A stretch of DNA of 43,673 bases from a virus. Position numbers and translations under genes: made by a program. The stretch covers positions 1-43,673 of IMG/VR virus record IMGVR_UViG_3300033149_001421; one strand, given 5' to 3'. Position 1 is the first letter of the stretch, and each line of letters starts with the position of its first letter. This document shows positions 25,690-32,947 of the stretch, one piece after another. The notes under the pieces were generated by a model. The model did not search any database, was not told where the DNA came from, and saw nothing but the letters and a program-made list of their open reading frames with translations.

Positions 25690-26225
25690 TATTCCTATTC
25701 ACGAAATCTGATAAAGTTGGTTCCAAGCTTATACGCTGGGGGCTAAGTACTGATATAAGCCACCTTGCAATACTAGAAGACTACCTGCCAGATGATCTCT
25801 CTTTAGTGATAGAATCCAGGATGCTAACCGGCGTCGATATAACATGGCTGCGATCTTTTGAAAAACATAGTACTATTGTAAAAGCGTATAGAGCTAAAGA
25901 AATGGAGCCTTTAGAGAGTGTAAGACTGTTTCAAAAGGTAAGTTTATCTATTGGCGGGGCGGACTATGACATCAAAGGGGTTGGCTTTTTAGCTGCTAGT
26001 GTTATCATTTGTATAAAACTACTTGGGAAAGAATTACCAACAGAAAACAAGTGGGCGGATAAAGATGATTTTTATTGCTCAGAAACTTTAAGGGCTATCA
26101 AAAAGGAGCTACTAGCTCTGGGAGTGAATCTTGATAAATTCGCTAATCAAATGGTAACCCCAGATAGAGCTGAATTTTTATTTAAGAATTCTCCTTTTTT
26201 TGAAGATGTGACTCATTTATTTTGA
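25686..26225 (+). CDS. permuted NlpC/P60-like (YiiX-type) cysteine hydrolase
   Basis: 179 residues with the circularly permuted papain-like layout: the candidate catalytic histidine comes first (S25-H26 in DISHLAIL) and the cysteine last (C131 in 'DDFYCSETLRAI'), with the family-typical 'YDIKGVGFL' between. Such proteins cut peptide or amide bonds in peptidoglycan or act on lipids. No signal peptide. It sits among fibre-like genes, so it may be a virion-carried wall-degrading enzyme used at entry; a cytoplasmic role is also possible. The residues fit, but substrate is inferred. Confidence 0.65.
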   Translation: MIFLFTKSDKVGSKLIRWGLSTDISHLAILEDYLPDDLSLVIESRMLTGVDITWLRSFEKHSTIVKAYRAKEMEPLESVRLFQKVSLSIGGADYDIKGVGFLAASVIICIKLLGKELPTENKWADKDDFYCSETLRAIKKELLALGVNLDKFANQMVTPDRAEFLFKNSPFFEDVTHLF

Positions 26226-26234
26226 AGGATAAGT

Positions 26235-26726
26235 ATGAGCTTACCAGTAAAACAAAACAGCTTAGTACCACTTTGCTACTTATCCCCTTTTAAAAATATT
26301 GCTCTTTTTGTAAGGGCTAGAGTTTACGATCCAGCCAACACACTTTTAGCTACAAAAAATTTAACTCACATAGAAGAAGGACGCTACACGGACGCCACCT
26401 TTTTTATGCCAAGTGTTGATAGCTTAAAAGTAAGATATGATATTTACACAGATGCCGGTTACTCTGTGGCGAATGAAGACGAGGGATCTATAGACGAGCG
26501 TTTCCATTTACTAGAAACACTGGACGCTCTTATAAGAAACGACGAGCTAGAGCTTATCTTTGATGACGATGACAGTGATATGTTTTTAACTTTTGGGGAC
26601 GATGAAACTGAAATTATAATGACAGCAGAAGACAGCGACTTTGTAACTGAGTTTGGCGATGACGATACTACACTATCTTTTGAAGACGATAACGACGATT
26701 TTTCTATAGAATTAAACGACTGCTAA
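26235..26726 (+). CDS. unidentified protein with hyperacidic repeat tail
   Basis: 163 residues. The first 90 residues look like a small beta domain (IALFVRARVYDPANTLLATKNLTHIE-like, with D-x-Y-T-D-A-G-Y) of the type found in phage structural proteins. Residues 95-162 are extremely rich in D and E and consist of three imperfect repeats of about 18-20 residues built on F-x-D-D-D or F-G-D-D. Such repeats could bind calcium or shield a basic partner. Function unknown. Confidence 0.6.
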   Translation: MSLPVKQNSLVPLCYLSPFKNIALFVRARVYDPANTLLATKNLTHIEEGRYTDATFFMPSVDSLKVRYDIYTDAGYSVANEDEGSIDERFHLLETLDALIRNDELELIFDDDDSDMFLTFGDDETEIIMTAEDSDFVTEFGDDDTTLSFEDDNDDFSIELNDC

Positions 26727-26738
26727 AAGGGGACTAAA

Positions 26739-27095
26739 GTGGCCATTAAAATAACGCAAGGCGAGAACAAAACTTTTACAATAACTTTAAGAGATAAAGA
26801 TGGAAACCCTTTTGATCTTTCAAACTTCAGCAAGTTTAAAGTATGCTTACCACTAGAGAACGATGCAAAGCTTACTCTAACTGAATTAATAAACGGTAAT
26901 GGCAGCATAGTGGCGATACTTGGCAGCCCGCTTTTAGGTAAGCTGGAAGTGACTGTAAATTTCTTAGATACATTAAACCTTAAACCAGGGGCTAACCAGG
27001 ACATCGGTGTTGTACTAGATAACGCTGGTAATACAGATCCTAGACCTAAGAATGGGTTGGGAGTTCTTACTGTAGAAGACGCTGTGTGTGCATAA
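26739..27095 (+). CDS. small beta-sandwich virion protein candidate
   Basis: 118 residues from GTG 26739, with AAAAGGGG 6 bases upstream. The start 'IKITQGENKTFTITLRDKDGNPFDLS' is typical of N-terminal beta-sandwich domains of phage fibre and baseplate appendage proteins (BppU-N-like). It is the last gene of the rightward operon; a strong terminator follows the stop directly. Confidence 0.6.
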   Translation: MAIKITQGENKTFTITLRDKDGNPFDLSNFSKFKVCLPLENDAKLTLTELINGNGSIVAILGSPLLGKLEVTVNFLDTLNLKPGANQDIGVVLDNAGNTDPRPKNGLGVLTVEDAVCA

Positions 27096-27132
27096 CAAAA
27101 AACTCCCATCTGAATTTCAAATGGGAGTTTCT
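27096..27132. terminator. bidirectional terminator between convergent operons
   Basis: AACTCCCAT (27101-27109) pairs with ATGGGAGTT (27121-27129), 9 bp with an 11-base loop. It is flanked by an A-run on the left and TTTCTTCT on the right, so it can stop transcription from both sides. Confidence 0.88.
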
Positions 27133-27175
27133 TCTGTTGTCGGATTACTAACGCCCCTTACTGCATCTGTAACCC

Positions 27176-27203
27176 TTGACTGCAAAGTCAAAGATACTAT
27201 ACT
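27176..27203 (+). promoter_or_regulatory. candidate sigma70 promoter, antisense to the early operon end
   Basis: TTGACT (27176-27181), 16-base spacer, TATACT (27198-27203), matching the consensus at 5/6 positions in each hexamer. Transcription would run into the antisense strand of the coiled-coil gene. TTGACT-GCAA-AGTCAA (27176-27191) is also a perfect 6-bp hairpin, so part of the match could be structural. Confidence 0.4.
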
Positions 27204-27696
27204 AGCCTTCTAGAAAATTTTCATCCTTTTTCTCTAACTTCATCAATCTTCTACTATATGCCATGGCCTTTTGGATATCTACGACTTCACCCAAAGTAAC
27301 CAAACACATTTCTCTAACAATAAGTTTCTTAAGAGAATCAATATTGTCCGCAACATCTTCCGCTGCCAGCTCTGCATCTTCTACACTATTCTCTACAGGA
27401 GCTGTTTTATTCTTATCTTTTTCCACTTGCTTTGCAGCAGCTTCTCTTTCTGCTTCAGCGGCTTCTGCATCTTCTTTTTCTTTTTCTTCAGCTTCTAAAG
27501 CTTCCAGCTCTGCATCTTCTTTAGCCGTTTCTTTTTCTTCATCAGATAGATCATCATTGTTATCTATCTCCGCAGCTTTTTCGTCAGCTTCTCTTTTCTT
27601 CTTTGCTGCTAATTCGTCTTCTCTTTTCTTTTTAGCTGCTCTTTCCTTATCAGCTTTAATTTTTGCTGCTTTTTGCTTTTCTGTTGGTTTCGCCAT
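27202..27696 (-). CDS. highly charged coiled-coil protein
   Basis: 164 residues. Residues 1-100 are nearly all A, K, E and D (for example KKKREDELAAKKKREADEKAAE), predicting a long single helix or coiled coil. The last 50 residues are less repetitive (LKKLIVREMCLVTLGEVVDIQKAMAYSRRLMKLE) and could be a small partner-binding domain. It is the last gene of the leftward operon. No family was recognised. The ribosome site GGAAGG is 9 bases upstream of the ATG. Confidence 0.65.
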   Translation of the reverse strand: MAKPTEKQKAAKIKADKERAAKKKREDELAAKKKREADEKAAEIDNNDDLSDEEKETAKEDAELEALEAEEKEKEDAEAAEAEREAAAKQVEKDKNKTAPVENSVEDAELAAEDVADNIDSLKKLIVREMCLVTLGEVVDIQKAMAYSRRLMKLEKKDENFLEG

Positions 27697-27747
27697 GGCT
27701 TATTACCTTCCATATATGTGTTAAAAAATTCTCCAGAGAACTCAAGT

Positions 27748-29955
27748 TTAACTAAAAACATCAACTTCATCAACTATAGAAGGCCACTTGACTGGGTGGC
27801 GGATAAATTTATCGAACTCTGCCCTAGAAGTTTCCAAGTTTGGCAGCTCATACACCCACTGGCGTTGCTCTCTAGATCCCAGTCTTCTATCTCCCATAGC
27901 GGGGCATGCTTTTTTAAGATCTTTGCCAAAAGCACTTGAGCTAGGCAGCCATGACCTTATTCCACGCTGTTTAGCATAGTTTATAAACGCATCCCTCATG
28001 CGGTTTCTAGACACTTTACTGGGCCACACGCCACTAGCCACATCCATCTCTGCAATCTGCCCATCTTGAAGCGACTGAAGCCACCACGCATGTACTAAGT
28101 TAAGACTCTCGATTTTCTGATCCAAAAGGCCAACAGTAGATGGCGCTTTATTTACATTTATAGTATCCACATCGAAGTCCATTAGCTCCTGAATCAACAG
28201 CCTATTCCCGCCTTCTTCATCTATATACTTTCGCATCTTCTTAAAAAATTTAGTATCTTGTCGCCTTGCATTCCCTACATTAAAGACCGCAAAACGTCGC
28301 TCGTCCTGTGTTGCTGGAGTAAGCCACTCTTCATTACCTATAATACATATGCGCGTGATGTTTTTAGCCATGTACATCTCACGGCCTTTTTGCTCTATAA
28401 GATGTTTATTACCAGTAATAAGATCTTTTAAAATACCTTCCGCTTGTTTATCACCACTCCAAAAAGCCTCATCCAAAACAAAGAGCAAAAGCTTTGAAAG
28501 GTGGTTGTTAAAGCTGGAAGTAAGGTATCTCTTATTTGAAGTAAGAAGGTAGTGCGCTCTGAATAGGTGGCCGATTCTATCTATTAAAGCATTCTTACCT
28601 ACACCTTTTTCACCTTTAAAAACGAGTGCAGTCGTGGGCTTTTGCTGTGGCTTCTGTATCATGTGAGCAAAGTATCCCATGAGCCAATGATATAAAGATT
28701 CGTCCCCATCACACACATTCTCTAGCGCATGCTCTTTAAACATGGCCACACCTTCTATAGCTTTTTTAGAAGGCTTTTCATCTTTGCCATAAGGCTCGCA
28801 GCTAAAACCACGCCAAAGATTATATACATCGTCGGGGACTTCGCAGTTAGGAAGCATTTCTACACGATCATAACTAGATCTATTCGGGGATGCCATCCAT
28901 ACTTCAGAAAGCTTATCCCATTTTTTACCTGCATATATCTCTTGTGACTTAAGCATGTCGTGAAAGGTATTAGTCTGTAAGTAAAGCACATCCCCGCAGG
29001 GAAGTTTTTTAAGTATCGTACTCCTGCCACCCATAACTACAAAAGAATATTCTTTGTTTATCTTCTCAATAGGAGAAGCCACATCGTCGTCTTCTGAAGG
29101 TTCTGCTTCTTCAAAGTCTGCTTCCGGCGCGTCAGATCCTGGCTCGTTTTGCCCATACTCAAAAGCGTTATCTATTTTTATTTTTAATTCATCACTGGGC
29201 CATGGCGGTCTACACTTAACATTCCAAAGATCAGACATAAGCTCGAAAGCTTTTTCTTCATCCACTCCAAGATCTTTACAGCGACTGGCCACTTTAAAAG
29301 TATGTTCGTCCCCAGCTTCACCTGCAATGGCTACTTTAGCTTTTCGCAAGTACTCTGTTACTCTTGCAATAGATGCCATGCTATTTATTTTTAAATTTTT
29401 ATTGTTACGAGTTCTTTTAGCTACAGTTTTTTCATTACACTTCTCTATCATCCATTCAGGAGCTTCTGCTATTTCGTAGTCATTTGAAAAAGTATAAGCT
29501 TTGCCATCAATTTCAGAACCAGCGCCAACGATATACCCGCCACGCGATCTTATATCTAAGCCAACACCTAAAACATTGGCCCCTTGTTTCACAGACTCCC
29601 TAGTTTTATAAACTAAGTGCATGCCGCCTGTAGGTGTTTTCTGTGTCATTGTAAGAGGGAATGCTTTTCCATTAAGCTCTAATTCATTAAGCGAATTTAC
29701 GCCATTCCTACCGTCTTTCATATCTACATCTACAACTAGAAGAGATCCTTCTTTATAGTTTGTTGTGGCTATACCTATATTATAAGGCTGCGGTATCTCC
29801 ATCACGGGATCTACCCACATCTTTTTTGCATCTTCTACAGTGTGCGCAGCCTTTTCAGTAAAATTGCTGATATGTGGCTTTTTACCATTCACTTGTAAAG
29901 GGAATACTTCAAAACCTTTACTAACTAGTTTTTCAATGTCGCCAATAGTATTCAT
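27748..29955 (-). CDS. bifunctional DNA primase-polymerase / helicase
   Basis: 735 residues with two domains. Residues 1-170 match the prim-pol (primase/polymerase) domain: catalytic acids in LLVVDVDMKDG (D76, D78) and histidine H113 in GGMHLVYK. Residues 195-270 resemble the primase C-terminal linker domain. Residues 440-640 are a superfamily 3/D5-like or DUF5906-type helicase: Walker A GEKGVGKNAL (448-457), Walker B LLLFVLDEAFW (about 490-499). The enzyme would synthesise primers and unwind the fork for the split polymerase upstream in the same operon. The family assignment is solid; helicase direction is unknown. Confidence 0.88.
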   Translation of the reverse strand: MNTIGDIEKLVSKGFEVFPLQVNGKKPHISNFTEKAAHTVEDAKKMWVDPVMEIPQPYNIGIATTNYKEGSLLVVDVDMKDGRNGVNSLNELELNGKAFPLTMTQKTPTGGMHLVYKTRESVKQGANVLGVGLDIRSRGGYIVGAGSEIDGKAYTFSNDYEIAEAPEWMIEKCNEKTVAKRTRNNKNLKINSMASIARVTEYLRKAKVAIAGEAGDEHTFKVASRCKDLGVDEEKAFELMSDLWNVKCRPPWPSDELKIKIDNAFEYGQNEPGSDAPEADFEEAEPSEDDDVASPIEKINKEYSFVVMGGRSTILKKLPCGDVLYLQTNTFHDMLKSQEIYAGKKWDKLSEVWMASPNRSSYDRVEMLPNCEVPDDVYNLWRGFSCEPYGKDEKPSKKAIEGVAMFKEHALENVCDGDESLYHWLMGYFAHMIQKPQQKPTTALVFKGEKGVGKNALIDRIGHLFRAHYLLTSNKRYLTSSFNNHLSKLLLFVLDEAFWSGDKQAEGILKDLITGNKHLIEQKGREMYMAKNITRICIIGNEEWLTPATQDERRFAVFNVGNARRQDTKFFKKMRKYIDEEGGNRLLIQELMDFDVDTINVNKAPSTVGLLDQKIESLNLVHAWWLQSLQDGQIAEMDVASGVWPSKVSRNRMRDAFINYAKQRGIRSWLPSSSAFGKDLKKACPAMGDRRLGSREQRQWVYELPNLETSRAEFDKFIRHPVKWPSIVDEVDVFS

Positions 29956-29967
29956 ACCTAAATCCTT

Positions 29968-30180
29968 TTAGCCTTTGTTTATAATATCTTTTAGCTCTAA
30001 CAGCTTCCTAGTACACGTCCGGTGTAGCTCCGCAGCTATATCTTTTACTTGTAAAAGTTCTTCTCCTGTAAGCCGGTCGAATTCGCCTTGAGAAGTTAAA
30101 TAATAAACCTCTACGCGACTGCCACCCTCGCAGGGAACCTCTTCTTTACTAACTTGAAATATAAAATCGTTATCACTCAT
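29968..30180 (-). CDS. small acidic hypothetical protein
   Basis: 70 residues from ATG 30180, overlapping the polymerase stop as ATGA and with AGAGG 7 bases upstream; a longer version from 30204 would start within the polymerase gene without a site. It has a beta-hairpin-like part (VPCEGGSRVEVYYL) and a helical C-terminus (LLQVKDIAAELHRTC). Two cysteines. It lies between polymerase and prim-pol genes, so a replication accessory role is possible but not shown. Confidence 0.6.
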   Translation of the reverse strand: MSDNDFIFQVSKEEVPCEGGSRVEVYYLTSQGEFDRLTGEELLQVKDIAAELHRTCTRKLLELKDIINKG

Positions 30181-31124
30181 TTTCTGTACCTCTTTCCTTC
30201 CCATCCATCTGCATTAATAGGTAAACCAGTAGCCCACTCTGGCACTTCGCACATAAGAGCTTCTGCTTCTGCTAAGGTTTTTTTATTATTATTTTTTACT
30301 TCAGATACAATTTCATCATGTACATGCATAACAACAGGGTAACCATTACTTTCCCACCTAAAAATGCCATCTCGTAAAAGATCCCTAGCCACCGCTTGTG
30401 TAATGTTTTCTGCAAGTAAACCGCCATATGCTGCTCGTCTTCTAAAGTGCCTATCCACTTCACTCTTATATGTTAGAGCGTTTTTAGGTTCCCCCCATGG
30501 CGTTCTTACTGTGGCCATACGTGGGTATGGGTAAAAAATTACTCTACCAGATGGCAACCTGCACATGAGAAAAGATCCTTTTTTCATATAAGTAATGTGC
30601 CGACCTTTAACGCCAACGTGAAATTTTTCACCGGGAGTTCTATTAGCGGCAATAGCTGCATCCTCTAAACGATACCAGTAGGCCACGATATTTCTATTAG
30701 CATCGCGCCACCGCTGTTTAATATCTTCAGCTTTTTGATCTGGTATTTTTACATTGTAGTTTTTAGCCATAGACTGGAAGGCCACAACGCCACCTTGAAA
30801 GCCCAGTGCCAATTCACTTACTTTACCAATTTGTCTTTGCTCTGATGTAACCTGATCCATTCTAATACCATAGATCTGCGTGGCCGCATGCTCGTACATC
30901 TTCCCATGTGTTCTAAAAATATTTAATTTATTTTCTTCACTAGCCAACCACGCCAACACCCGAGACTCGATAGATGAGAAATCGACAGCAATAAGTTTAT
31001 TGCCTGGGGCTGCGGTGATAAACCCACGAAGACAGCTAGCAATAGTCTTAAGTGGCGGCCCATAGAAAACATCTATGCTATCGCGCACATTTTTAAGCTT
31101 ATTTATTTTATTAAAATCAACCAT
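30177..31124 (-). CDS. DNA polymerase I-like, catalytic (palm/fingers) half of a split enzyme
   Basis: 315 residues holding all three polymerase motifs of family A: motif A around D48 (AVDFSSIESRVLAWLA), motif B/O-helix R97-K101-F109 (RQIGKVSELALGFQGG), and motif C H269-D270-E271 (MHVHDEIVSE). It lacks the exonuclease domain and the GRWAGR element, which are on a separate gene (31748-32836). It starts 'MVDFNKINKLKNVRDSIDVFYG', just before the region that precedes motif A in single-chain homologues. At the usual Tyr of the O-helix this protein has Phe109. Translation probably depends on coupling with the gene before it, as no strong ribosome site is seen. Confidence 0.88.
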   Translation of the reverse strand: MVDFNKINKLKNVRDSIDVFYGPPLKTIASCLRGFITAAPGNKLIAVDFSSIESRVLAWLASEENKLNIFRTHGKMYEHAATQIYGIRMDQVTSEQRQIGKVSELALGFQGGVVAFQSMAKNYNVKIPDQKAEDIKQRWRDANRNIVAYWYRLEDAAIAANRTPGEKFHVGVKGRHITYMKKGSFLMCRLPSGRVIFYPYPRMATVRTPWGEPKNALTYKSEVDRHFRRRAAYGGLLAENITQAVARDLLRDGIFRWESNGYPVVMHVHDEIVSEVKNNNKKTLAEAEALMCEVPEWATGLPINADGWEGKRYRK

Positions 31125-31383
31125 TAGAAGTGCTTTCTTCTTCTTCTTTCTTTTCTCCGCCAGTATCTATGTGGCCAACACCCATAAATTTCTTTTTAAA
31201 ATCTTCTGCCACTCTACAGTACTTATTTGTTTTCATAGTAAGAGAGCCATCCACTTTGCTAATATCTATGCTTTGATAGATTACAGCCGGTTTCCATCTA
31301 CCAAAAAACTTTAAGTCAACTTTATCAGTTATAATATACTTATTTTTTGTCTTCTTATGCTGCCACACAGTTATGTTACTCAT
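31117..31383 (-). CDS. small protein inserted between the polymerase halves
   Basis: 88 residues. The segment 'RWKPAVIYQSIDISKVDGSL' with a later 'YCRVAEDFKKKF' resembles DUF1653-like proteins (basic beta-barrel with W-x-P-x-V-I-Y and a C-terminal R-x-x-x-x-F), but the match is weak. The C-terminus is a run of glutamates. It overlaps both neighbours by a few bases (ATGA type), so it is co-translated with the polymerase halves. ATG 31383 has AAAGG 6 bases upstream. Confidence 0.6.
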   Translation of the reverse strand: MSNITVWQHKKTKNKYIITDKVDLKFFGRWKPAVIYQSIDISKVDGSLTMKTNKYCRVAEDFKKKFMGVGHIDTGGEKKEEEESTSNG

Positions 31384-31751
31384 ATCAAACCTTTCTCTTT
31401 AGCCAACCACTCCGCCATCTCAAGTTCTTCGTAAAAACCTTTTTCAAGATCATTGCCATCACGTATCTGCGATCTAGGTAGCCACTCTTCCACTCCATCA
31501 ATTTCTGCAAGTACTGCTTTATCTGTAGATCCTACTATGGTTACTTCGCTAGTGAATACATATTCTATTTCTTTCATCACTCTTCCCTTTTTTGTCTTTT
31601 CATCAATATCGTAAGCGATACCTTTGTTTTTTAACGCAAATGCTATAAGCAAAGCCGACGCTGCTATAACTACTTCTGTGTGGCGGGTGTAGCTGCTCCA
31701 TACTAGCGGAACCATGATAAGCGCTTCCACTATAATTCTTAAAATTCTCAT
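31380..31751 (-). CDS. membrane-segment protein with phage 'WLPRSQI' domain, between polymerase halves
   Basis: 123 residues. The first 42 residues hold two hydrophobic segments (ILRIIVEALIMVPLVW and VVIAASALLIAFAL). Residues 60-123 form the compact domain with 'TDKAVLAEIDGVEEWLPRSQI' and a C-terminal AEWLAKEKGLI helix, a pattern frequent in small phage early proteins of unknown function. Here it is fused to a membrane part, which is unusual. It overlaps the exonuclease half upstream by 4 bases and the next gene by 4 bases. Confidence 0.6.
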   Translation of the reverse strand: MRILRIIVEALIMVPLVWSSYTRHTEVVIAASALLIAFALKNKGIAYDIDEKTKKGRVMKEIEYVFTSEVTIVGSTDKAVLAEIDGVEEWLPRSQIRDGNDLEKGFYEELEMAEWLAKEKGLI

Positions 31752-32836
31752 TTTACTTTCCCTAACATATTTAATACTTCTTCAATTTCTTTTTGTTTTA
31801 ATTTAGGGCGTGGGAAGTTTTGTAACTGTATGCCCCGCCCTGCCCATCTTCCTGTCGACGCTGCGCCGTAGTACTGAAGGCAGCCTTTAACTCTGCCATC
31901 TTTGTTCTGGTAAGCGATCATTTTTTTAATTTTACTTACAGAACTTTTTGCAGCGGACTGCCTTACATCTAAAACTCGTCTTACTTTTTTTGGTAATTTT
32001 TCTCTAGCCAACAACTCGATAACTGTAGCAGCGTCCACGGACTCAGTTTCTACGCCCTGCTCATTCACCCATTTTCTTAATGCAGCATGCGCGTTGCAAC
32101 TTGATACGACATTTTTAGTTAGCTTTTGCATGCTTTCATTAAGGTTAAAAGCTTCTATAGTCGCCAACATAATAGCGTTTTTACCTGCTCTGATATCAAT
32201 ATACACGCCACGGTCATTGATGCATTGATCTAAAAGCCACATCTTTCTCTCAGTTTCATCTAGCGGAACCATACGCTTGAACGCTTCCCGCATAACATCT
32301 ATATCAGTCGCGCAGTAGCTATAAGTATCGTCGTATTTTTTATTAATATCTAAAGAAGGAGTACTGTCTTCGCGCTCCCACCACGTTATCTTACCTTTTT
32401 CATCTACGTTTCTGGGCTTTGCCAATTGCAACATGACACGGTGGCCACGCATATCTTTTTCTATTTTAAGGCCAAGGCATACCGCCATATTTTCAAGGCT
32501 TGCCATGATCCCCATAGAGAGAGCCATTACCATAGTGCAGAAAATTTGTTCTATAGGGATTGGTGGCCAACCATATCTTACATGTAAAACATAGTGCCAT
32601 ATAAGCCTATCAAAGTTGGCGTTATGCGCATAAAACTCCGCGCCATCTTCAATAAGTTTAAAAAGTTCTTCAGGTATTTCATCGCCATCTAGTGGCCTAT
32701 ATACTTTAACCGGCCCGTCATCTACAGCCCACCCTAAACAAACGATATCTGTTGTAGGATGTTGAGCATAAACGTGCGTGCCTGCCTTTCTAAGATCGAC
32801 AGTACTACGAGTTTCAAAGTCAAAAAATACTTTCAT
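31748..32836 (-). CDS. DNA polymerase I-like, 3'-5' exonuclease half of a split enzyme
   Basis: 362 residues from ATG 32836 (AAAAGG 6 bases upstream; the TTG at 32842 is less likely). It has all exonuclease motifs: ExoI D6-x-E8 (FFDFETRS), ExoII D76 (AHNANFDR), ExoIII Y174-x3-D178 (YCATD). It then continues into the polymerase thumb/palm and stops after 'GAASTGRWAGRGIQLQNFPRP' (about 323-344), the element that in one-chain enzymes precedes motif A. Together with the 30177-31124 gene it adds up to about 677 residues, a normal full length for this polymerase group. The stop is a clean end overlapping the next gene, not an obvious frameshift. Confidence 0.88.
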   Translation of the reverse strand: MKVFFDFETRSTVDLRKAGTHVYAQHPTTDIVCLGWAVDDGPVKVYRPLDGDEIPEELFKLIEDGAEFYAHNANFDRLIWHYVLHVRYGWPPIPIEQIFCTMVMALSMGIMASLENMAVCLGLKIEKDMRGHRVMLQLAKPRNVDEKGKITWWEREDSTPSLDINKKYDDTYSYCATDIDVMREAFKRMVPLDETERKMWLLDQCINDRGVYIDIRAGKNAIMLATIEAFNLNESMQKLTKNVVSSCNAHAALRKWVNEQGVETESVDAATVIELLAREKLPKKVRRVLDVRQSAAKSSVSKIKKMIAYQNKDGRVKGCLQYYGAASTGRWAGRGIQLQNFPRPKLKQKEIEEVLNMLGKVK

Positions 32837-32862
32837 TACCAACCTTTTAGTATTTAATTAAT

Positions 32863-32893
32863 GTGGTTATCGAGTTTCAAAAGGTGAAACCAC
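32863..32893 (-). promoter_or_regulatory. two competing hairpins upstream of the exonuclease half
   Basis: GTGGTT/AACCAC (6 bp, 19-base loop, 32863-32893) and GTTTCA/TGAAAC (6 bp, 5-base loop, 32874-32890) share bases 32888-32890, so only one can form. They lie about 16 bases before the polymerase ribosome site. They could control read-through or translation between the ssDNA-binding and polymerase genes. Confidence 0.4.
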
Positions 32894-32947
32894 AAAAGCC
32901 CTTTTTCGTAACCATAACGCTGGTTCAGAACGTCGTCGTAGATTTAC

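Noticed and set aside
27263-27724. 153-codon serine-rich ORF on the plus strand
   Set aside because: Antisense of the K/A/E-rich coiled-coil gene; the serine and alanine runs are produced by reverse-reading lysine and glutamate codons.
30177-32836. Intein or group I intron as explanation of the divided polymerase
   Set aside because: The halves end and start with ordinary codons and stop signals, no Cys/Ser...His-Asn splice motifs or endonuclease are visible, and all four genes overlap by a few bases, leaving no intron sequence.
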